From: Eleusine coracana subsp. coracana
Taxonomy: Eukaryota; Streptophyta; Magnoliopsida; Poales; Poaceae
Reading direction: 5' to 3'
DNA length: 64,000 nt
Assembly: GCA_032690845.1 (NCBI GenBank)
Contig: CM064417.1
Location: 33,424,432 to 33,488,431 of the forward strand
Of this stretch, positions 57,501 through 64,000 are shown one piece after another. Within the stretch, counting starts at the first letter, position 1, and every line of letters begins with the position of its first letter. The notes under the pieces are model-generated. The model was not told the origin of the DNA, did no database searches, and saw only the letters and a list, made by a program, of their open reading frames with translations. The position numbers and the translations under genes are program-made.

Positions 57501-60500
57501 ATCTTCAATGCTTCACAAGCTACATATTTGAAGTTTGTATGCTTTGTAATAGAATTGTGCCAGAATCTTGTCATAATGATCTAGTCTTGGCTGCACATTC
57601 TTTATCATTGTTTTGCCACAGTGTATGTCAGCAATTTGAATTGGGTTTTGTTTTCAAATTTAAAACATGTCTTGGAGTATCCTGCTGACTGTTCCAAGAA
57701 CATTGTTGACTTTGAGTGATGTCTTATTTTCATGTACAAAATGGAAGTTGTTTGAACATCATCACTCAAAATTAAAAAGTTGTTGACTTTGGCTGATATC
57801 ACGCTCTCATTTTGAGCGTTGTCTTAGTCCATGTGCAATTTTATGTCTGAACTAGTTATTTTTTGCAGGGACCTTCATTGCCATCGTGTTGGTTATGATA
57901 ATAAAAAATTACCCAAAGCAACATGTGCACTTAATCGTACTAATAATATTAATGCTGGTGGTTCCCCAAAAAGTGCTCCACCTCGGTTGCTTGCTGCTGA
58001 TATTCCGACAAGCAGCTGTGGTATACCAAGATTAGCAGCCTCTGCAGCAAGAGAAAAAATCAGTACTCTTGAATCCCTTTCAAAAAGCAGTGAGTAATCC
58101 ATCTCGTTAGGTCCATTTTGCCAAATCTCCCTGTATTTGTTAATGTTTTGATTCTTACAGAGGTGGGATTGAAGAGGAAGTTTGATTCACTTGGCGCTGT
58201 GGCTGACACTACTGATCAAGATGGGTTGGATCCTATGGACAGAATTGTAAGTATTCTCCATACAGAGGCACAACCTTAGTTGTGATCCTGTAAAAAATGC
58301 AAAATTTTTATCTCCCAGACCATCAGAAAAGGGCACCTAAAAAGAGGGGGAAGCCAGATAATAATTTCTTTCCTGACGCCCTCAGCCAGTCAGCCTATAT
58401 AGTCTGTCAGCCAGCCTTCCCAAACATTATGAAAGACTTTTCTGATGATATAACACTGTAATGGAAATACTTGTATGAACTGAAATGATTCTTGTATGAT
58501 TGATTTTTATTCTTTTTTTGTTTCACCAGGATGTTTCTCAACGGAAAAGGTTTAATGAGTACAGGACATTGGCACTGGAAAATGACAAGTTGCATGATGA
58601 GTAAGTAATAGTAAAACTTTAACACTAGTGTTCATATTTTCCTTGTATGTTGTAATTTCCTCATTTTTGAAGTTCATTGTATTTAGGACAAACTCTTTCC
58701 CTCTGTGTGGGTGTGCAAGTCATCCCTTACTGTTGATGTAGTTCAAGAGGAATATATTGGTCTTTCGTTGACAAGAGAATTATCAACAACAGCTAAGTCT
58801 TTCCAAGCAAGTTGTGTAAACACCTGCACCTATATTTGTCTAATCCACATTGATCAAAGCTTATGTCTAAACCAGGCCTGCCAAGCAATCATGAGCAGAT
58901 CATGTGCTATAGGTTTGCAATAGGCAGACATGAGCAATCACAAGTACGAAATAAGAACCCAATAGTTGTCTCCTCATCAGAAACCAATCACGAGTAGAGG
59001 CTATAAGAAGCAAGAAACCTAGGGAGAGGATGAGAAGAGGAGAAGGTGACGTGTTACCAGGGAGAAGGCGGCAGAGCTTGTTGATGACCGGTGGGATACG
59101 GTCGCTGTCATGGTGGTGTTCATCTCACGCCACTGCAACGTTGCCTCACATCGTGCCATCGCCGTCATCTCGCGTCGTGATAGGATTCAGCTTCGTTCCA
59201 GAGTCTGACTAAGAAGGATTCCGGGCCGTAGAACGCACGGAATGGCTGTTCTGGGCCGCATTCCATTCCTGGCCACACGTAACCAAACTCTTTCGTGTTG
59301 GGCCTCTGCATTCGATCCGCACCACACTGATCAGCGGGGATTGGGCCTTGGTCCGGGTGTTCTGGGACAACCAATCAAAGCCTTAGTGTGCAATCGTCCA
59401 GTTTTATTCTGTTTGCATATTTGAATTTCACCTACTTTCTATTATTTTAATGTTTTTCCAAGAAAATACTTGAAAAATAATAACAGATCTCAAATCCTGC
59501 ATGGGAATTTTGTCACTAACAACATCCATTTGTTATTGTTTTCTTCAGATGCTTACGGTACGAGGAATCAAAGAAGCAACTTGTACTGAAGGTATTCTCT
59601 CTTTCTGGGACTATTCTTTCTCTATCACAGAAAATAACACTCAGTACCATAAACTTAAATGTAAATGGCTAGTCAGTCTGTATGTGATGTTAGAGGTCTA
59701 ATTGCCCCGATGGGTTGAAATTACATAGTGGCCATCACTTCTAAGAATATGAACGTTTACCAGATTGTGTAATAGTTTGCATTTCTTACAAACTTCAGAA
59801 AGTGCATATTTTACCTTGCATGATGCTGAAAATCTGCAGCGGTCTAGTGAATGTACTATTTTTTTTCTTTTTGTTGTTTCTTTATAGGACAATCAAATTC
59901 GTTATCCCTATATTTGATGTTGTGGAAAGGTTTTTTTTGTCATTTTATTATCTTCCAAATAACCTTTTACATACTGTTATGGTAAAATACGTCCTTGATG
60001 CTTTGTTGCAACCGAAAAATTCTAGTGTTTTAATTAGTGCTGCAGAACATGACAATCAAACCAAAAATCTACTTTAGTCAAAGCAATAAGCCAAACCTCA
60101 CTCTTTCAGGTTAAAAATTATTGTTAAAAAAGTCTAGCCAAAGCTTTGCACCTTGAGTTGTAAAAACATAGTCTACTTTATCCATGAAAGATTCAAAGCT
60201 TTGATTACCTCAGTTCAATTTTACTCATTCGGTGCCATAATTTGCAGTTTTGGTACTTGTATTAGTGTCCCTCGTTCATTCATTTCTCCTCAATTGTTCT
60301 CCCTAGAGCTCCACGTTTTAAAGAACTCATACATTTGCATTTGTTGTTTCCCTCTTTCTAGATTTGTATTTTAGAGTATTATTGATTAAAAATAATACAA
60401 TTATCATTCTAATGCTTTTAGGAAGAAAAGCTACGATCTCAAGTTGCTGAGGCAAAAAAGAAGTATCAGGAATTGTTAGAAGAGCTTAGGTTATTGGACG

Positions 60501-60517
60501 TGAAGAAAGAGAAATAG
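48502..60517 (+). CDS. MORC: MORC-family GHKL ATPase (685 aa, 19 exons)
   Basis: Exons: 48502-48868, 48992-49066, 49814-49848, 49919-49997, 50093-50182, 50302-50377, 50916-50994, 51107-51241, 51725-51823, 53866-53967, 54055-54201, 54894-54986, 55904-55955, 56069-56180, 57869-58089, 58161-58246, 58530-58600, 59549-59591, 60422-60517. All introns are GT-AG and phases close to 686 codons with TAG. The N-terminus is acidic (VIELSSDDEEEDE). ATPase motifs: ELLDNAIDE (about 150-158), DDGGGMD (near 186), GQYGNGFKTS (near 214). The S5-like MORC half includes SLRAYASILYL, GFNVYHKNRLI and GVVGILEANFI; basic stretches follow, and residues about 620-685 form a coiled coil. Plant MORCs act in the nucleus with the RNA-directed DNA methylation pathway to compact and silence transposons. 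The start is the MSSGAAAPE methionine; an in-frame ATG at 48313 would add an unlikely leader. Which MORC clade is not settled. Confidence 0.93.
50395..50465 (+). repeat. Short direct repeat in MORC intron 6
   Basis: CATCCATCCTAGAAGTT and a second copy ATCCATCCTAGAAGTTCTGTTTTTT lie about 56 bp apart. The intervening TTTTTTTTCGAAC is a common low-complexity word in rice introns. Intron 6 spans 50378-50915. Confidence 0.5.
52599..52992. mobile_element. hAT-like MITE in MORC intron 9
   Basis: The element at 52607-52984 (378 bp) begins CAAGGTTTACAAAACTG and ends CAGTTTTGTCAACCTTG, a 17-bp inverted repeat with one mismatch. It is flanked by 8-bp direct repeats GCTAAAAC / CCTAAAAC (7 of 8). An 8-bp duplication and a CAAGG terminus fit the hAT superfamily. 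The interior is full of CCGGCTGG/GGTTAACTGG-type words and has no ORF. Confidence 0.75.
53061..53547 (-). mobile_element. 5'-truncated L1 LINE in MORC intron 9
   Basis: Insert 53077-53531, minus strand, with its A tail appearing as T residues at 53077-53080. It is flanked by the exact 16-bp duplication TGTAAAGACAGATTTT at 53061-53076 and 53532-53547. The minus-strand frame SLIILAAWSLWKHSNSYVFE is the typical end of plant L1 ORF2 after reverse transcriptase. Only the last ~0.45 kb of the element was copied. Confidence 0.85.
55603..55812. mobile_element. Stowaway-type MITE in MORC intron 12
   Basis: Element 55605-55810 (206 bp) between TA dinucleotides. It starts CCCCCTCCGTAAAAAAATAT and ends ATATTCTTAGACAGAG. 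The inverted repeat continues as GAGCATTTCTG / CAGAAATGCTTAT. AT-rich with no ORF, it differs from the MITE at 14714. Confidence 0.88.
56881..57140 (+). repeat. 119-bp direct duplication in MORC intron 14
   Basis: 56881-56999 and 57022-57140 differ at only a few positions (for example GAATAGC versus GAACAGC). The 22-bp spacer contains GGGTTTAGGGTTT, a plant telomere-like word. Position is well away from splice sites (intron 56181-57868). Confidence 0.85.
58601..59548 (+). other. MORC intron 17 with a foreign-looking GC-rich block
   Basis: 58930-59400 is GC-richer than the flanking intron and contains TTCCGGGCCGTAG, ATTCCATTCCTGGCC and GATTGGGCCTTGGTCC-type words usual in small DNA transposons. 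Candidate ends (CTAAGTCTTTCCAAG near 58793 and its inverse CAATCAAAGCCTTAG near 59385) match only partly, so no element was called. Confidence 0.35.
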
Positions 60518-61430
60518 TGAACAGACGGCATTATCTTCACGCTTGGATGCTTGATTTTGTTGCTTCTTGGCTGACTTGTGAAGATAATGACAGCTTATAT
60601 TTCAAGACCTGCAGTGGTGATTAGGGTGAGAAAATGGTCTAGAGACAATTGATATCTTACAATTAGCATTCAGTTGGTACTTGGTAGAGATGTACAATTT
60701 TGTGTCACTAATCTTAGTACATCATGATGGAAAGCGGTCTTGCATTTTGTTGTAATAGTGTATATCATTTGCTGAATTATAGAGCAGCTCTGTTTCATGA
60801 TATTGACCTGATATGGCCTACATCAAGAGCTGCTGCTTCCATGCACTGTGTGTGGCATAGAGTTAGAATTAGTAGATGAAAACGTGTATACTGCCTTGCA
60901 GTGCTGTAACTGAATTCTGTAGTCAGTTGGGATACTAATGCTGTAACTGTAACATTCCGCTCACCATACGTTTGTGCAGTGCAGTATGTATATCACCTGT
61001 CTTCTTCCTGTTACATCTTATTTTTATTCCTAAGGATGTGGCTCTGATCATAAACTGATTGTTGATACTTTTTTGGTTTCTTTCAAATTGTGATGCCTTC
61101 TTTTACCTGGCGAGTAACTATAAAGATATGTCCTGAACATTGATAAGTGATAAACTTAATTTGTGAATTAGAGCATGTTTGGAGTGCCTGCACTTTTCTT
61201 TTCTGTTCCAGCAGTAAGTGAACTGTGAAATCCCCTATTATTGCTAGTAGGCCTAATAGTTGTTCCTCTGGAAGCAGAAAAGGAATTCCCCAGAGCTGAT
61301 TGCATGACAGTGAGAAAAAGCTGCTGTGGGCACTCTTCTTTTCTGGAAGCAGAAAAGGAATTCCCCAGACCTTAACGTATCATTGTACACGCACCTTTTT
61401 TTTGTTACAGTTTGACTAGCGAAAGATTAA
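60518..61430. other. MORC 3' UTR and flank
   Basis: AT-rich. Exact 28-bp copies beginning TCTGGAAGCAGAAAAGGAAT occur near 61268 and 61341. No other gene seen. Confidence 0.4.
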
Positions 61431-62204
61431 GGGTGTGTTTGCTTAGGCTGTGATTGTGAGAACAAGTTGTTGTGGGATGTGACTGAAAAAAAGCTGCTGT
61501 GAGATAAAAGCTAAAAGTCGTTTGGTTAATAAATTATGGTTTTTATAATAACTGTCAATAAACTCCACATATCATACATATTACTCATCACTCCTCTATT
61601 TCTTTCTCTCACTGATGAGTGGATCCTACTTGTCATCTCCTTTTCCTAGATCTCTCTCTCTCTCTTGGCCACGAGGTGTTGACGCCTCCTTTGCACGAGC
61701 CGGCTGTCGCCGCCTGCTCCGCGTGAGCCCGCCACTGCAGCCTGCCTCGTGCTTGCCGCCTCCTGTGCACGAGACCGTCGCCGCCGCCTGCTCCATGCAT
61801 GCCTGCCGCCGGCGCCTCCTCTGCGTGAGCCCGTCGCCAGCGCCTCCTCCATGCGTGAGCCTGCCGCCAGCGCCTCCTCCGTGCGCGCCCACCGCCAGCG
61901 CCTGTTTCGCGCGTGTCCGCCACCGACGCCTCCTCCACGCGAGCCCGGCGTAGCCGCCTCCTCCCCCGTTCCATCTCCGAAAGAACAAGATGGGAAAAAG
62001 AAGAAACGTCGAACTGGTACTTCATAACCAGTGACAGTGGGTAATTTTTGGGAAAAATTAAAAGTCACAACCAGAAAAAACAAGGGAAGAGCTGTTGTGA
62101 GAAATGAACTAGAGAAAGCACATAAGAGAAGGACACCCCTTTTGGTTTAGCGTTTGACCTTTTCAGAAGCAAAAGCATCTAAAAAGCCAAACTAAACACC
62201 CCTA
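61428..62204. mobile_element. Harbinger/Tourist-like non-autonomous element
   Basis: The ends GGGTGTGTTTGCTTAGGC (61431) and, inverted, GGGGTGTTTAGTTTGGC (ending 62201) are imperfect inverted repeats, flanked by TAA at 61428-61430 and 62202-62204. TAA duplications and GGG-TGTTT termini fit PIF/Harbinger. The interior holds a GC-rich minisatellite. An alternative right end CAAACACACCC at 62913-62923, also followed by TAA, matches the left end better over the first 11 bases, so the true element may be 61431-62923. Confidence 0.5.
61680..61975. repeat. GC-rich minisatellite of GCCGCCxxCGCCTCCTCC units
   Basis: At least six degenerate units of about 36-39 bp built on CGCCTCCTCC(A/G)(T/C)GCG(T/C)GAGCC. 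Open frames on both strands here follow from the repeat and show no domain. Confidence 0.7.
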
Positions 62205-63047
62205 AAATATATTGCTGCTCATGATTATGTTTTTTGTTTGTTAAAACCCATCGGGTTTACAGGAATTAGCATGTGTGGTTAAAACGCTGGGTCAATGGAA
62301 TAGCATATCCGTTGTTTCTCTGCAAGCAGCCAACGCCGAAAGGTTTATGGTACCCTGCGCCTCGCCATGGAGTTTCAACACAACGCCCCTGGACAGCTCC
62401 GCCATAGGAGTTTGCAAAGATGGGACAATTTACGGCAGCCGATGTGAGCTCATCCACACCCTTTGTATTCTGAAGACGGATGCCGTCAGTGCTGAGGTGC
62501 TCTTCCGGGGAGGATATAATGATGTTCTTCACAAGTTGTCCAATTAAGTGGCAAGAGGCATTGAGGAGGGGACCAAGGCGGTGGCTCAATCTAGCGTCTC
62601 CAGTTCACGATCCAAATGGAATGCTTATTTGGGCTTGGATGGAAGACACGCTTCGCCGCACTCGTCCATAATAAACCCACATATAAGCCAACTAGGATGG
62701 GAGACACGCTTCTCCGCACTCGTCCATGCTACGAGCCTTGCCATACATTTGTCAGAATCTGTGAGAACATAACGTTTCAATTTATGATCTCATTTGTCAA
62801 AGAATTACCTAATCAAGGCACTATGTTTGCCCCTATTTTAATAGCTAGAATCACCGTTTAAACACGCTGAAAAATGGGATGGGACGGTCCCGTCCTAGGA
62901 CATCCATCCAACCAAACACACCCTAAGCCTTTCGATCAATGGGAAACATAGGTATGAACATATATACTGAAATATCGTAATGTTTCAGCCCAGTTCACAC
63001 AAAAACAGTAGGCACACGTTGAAATAACAACTAGAACCATTGAAGAA
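62205..63047. other. Unassigned region, possible cargo between terminal repeats
   Basis: 62275-62547 (+) and 62266-62589 (-) are open in opposite directions. Neither shows a known domain, though composition is gene-like. Two copies of a ~33-bp word (GACACGCTTC(G/T)CCGCACTCG core) lie 60 bp apart at 62638 and 62698. A palindrome GGACGGTCCCGTCC lies near 62883. Confidence 0.3.
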
Positions 63048-63400
63048 TTACACAAAATATGTCATAGCTAAATCAAACACCACAATAAGATGCAGGAGCA
63101 TGGGACTGGGAACTTCCAACAAAATATTTAGCAGCAGTACATTGCGCCCACTCTTAGTCATGGGAGCAGATGCTGTCCATCTCTTGTTTCCCAGTATTCC
63201 CACCTGACAATCTCTCCAGTAGTACTGTCTCGGCATCATCAGCAACGACACACACAGAACAGAAGTCGCTAGGTCGGGCTTCAAACAGAGCAGCACTCCA
63301 GTAAAATAGCAGCCGAGATCAAGCCTCGCGGCTAACAGAGCTTCAGTTCGCAAAATGCAAAGAATGAGCATGGAGGAAAAACAGTGACAAACGATAAGGG
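63048..63400 (-). other. Segment related to 2990-3290, inverted
   Basis: On the minus strand this reads CTCATTCTTTGCATTTTG, GAACTGAAGCTC, CTCGGCTGCTATTTTACTG and GCTGCTAAATATTTTGTTG in the same order and similar spacing as 3040-3270 on the plus strand. It contains open frames without a recognised domain. It may be a 3' terminal exon/UTR of a gene extending beyond 64000, or a dispersed repeat. Confidence 0.4.
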
Positions 63401-64000
63401 AAGCTTATGCAGAACTGAAGTTAATGAAAAAGATGACATGATATCTGCTAACAACAAAGCTAATGATACGGGAATATGAAATGAGTACAGAGAACTATTG
63501 CAAAGCAGCCGCAATCATGTCATAGAAGATGAGAACATACTAACCTGGTAAGATTTGGTACTATTGACCGAACTACATGTGTAAAAAAGGGATCAATTTT
63601 TTATTTAAACCCTGGTTCATGAAAAGATTCAAACATATTTTATCTCCTTAAGTATCCTGCAGTATTGTGTCATGTTAGGTAGTGATGCAAGAGGGCAAGG
63701 CAATCAGTCCATAAATCTGCATATAAGACAATTGCTAGAGGTCCCACCCTCATGCAATCTAACATGTAGCTCACTGTGATGAATGCACCATTATCAGACA
63801 TGTGATGCTAAATCAGGACTATGTAGCCATGGTTATGAAGATTGCTCCTAATCTGAGCTTTTCCCCTGTATCTAGCTGCTAGGCAGCAGATTGACCTCGA
63901 ATTTCACCATGAACGTGGATTAACTTAGCATGTTAACATTCAGTCACCATCATACTATACATGCATAAATTCCTTTATTTCAGAGGGCAATAGGTTGTTT
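63401..64000. other. Right edge, nothing recognised
   Basis: AT-rich with no convincing ORF or terminal repeat. Possibly intron or upstream part of the minus-strand unit at 63048-63400. Confidence 0.25.

Noticed and set aside
61626..62083. Arg/Gly-rich proteins after MORC
   Set aside because: Translations of a GC-rich minisatellite in all frames; no conserved feature.
1..64000. CRISPR arrays or bacterial systems
   Set aside because: Introns, MITEs and LTR elements show plant nuclear DNA; the regular repeats seen are transposon arrays without spacers of CRISPR size or associated genes.

Overview
The window is nuclear DNA of a grass (Poaceae), most like Oryza or a close relative. The evidence is very GC-rich first exons ahead of AT-rich introns and intergenes, GT-AG introns throughout, Stowaway-type MITEs, a tRNA-derived SINE and SIRE-type Ty1-copia elements. 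Nothing bacterial, organellar or CRISPR-like is present. This is my own reading of the sequence; no database was searched.

Three host genes can be modelled exon by exon with phases that close. (1) 9843-13274 (+): a 687-aa PX-domain protein with a C-terminal Rubicon-homology zinc region, an endosome/autophagy type of factor. (2) 15756-20053 (-): a 797-aa WW-domain DEAD-box RNA helicase with an RS-rich tail, RH14/RH40/RH46 group. (3) 48502-60517 (+): a 685-aa, 19-exon MORC GHKL ATPase, a family that silences transposons. Weaker host remnants are a broken SINA-like E3 ligase (8343-8825), exon-like scraps at 2811-5196, and a related segment in inverted orientation at 63050-63400.

Transposons take up about half the window. 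From left to right they are: the 3' end and truncated LTR of a SIRE-like element (1-1735); a Ty3-gypsy integrase scrap (1746-2195); a SINE with a 20-bp target duplication (4142-4483); a poly(A)-tailed retroposon with a 15-17-bp duplication (7081-8070); a Stowaway MITE (14714-14939); a SIRE-type tandem LTR-internal-LTR-internal-LTR (23283-40696, duplication GATGG); a complete but broken copia element (40971-48202, duplication ACTTT) ending 299 bp before the MORC start codon; a hAT-like MITE, a 5'-truncated L1 and a Stowaway MITE inside MORC introns; and a Harbinger-like element after MORC.

The most unusual structure is in the SIRE LTRs. Just upstream of the TATA box lies a ~93-bp tandem array in which each unit holds two copies of an 11-bp palindrome whose starts are exactly 21 bp apart. 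The unrelated-looking LTR at the left edge has the same layout (~102-bp period, pairs 20 bp apart) with a different palindrome core. The SIRE tandem is also notable: its two internal regions are nearly identical and share the same defects (gag frameshift, reverse transcriptase lacking its N-terminal half), yet both keep an intact 387-codon ORF in the position of an envelope-like gene.
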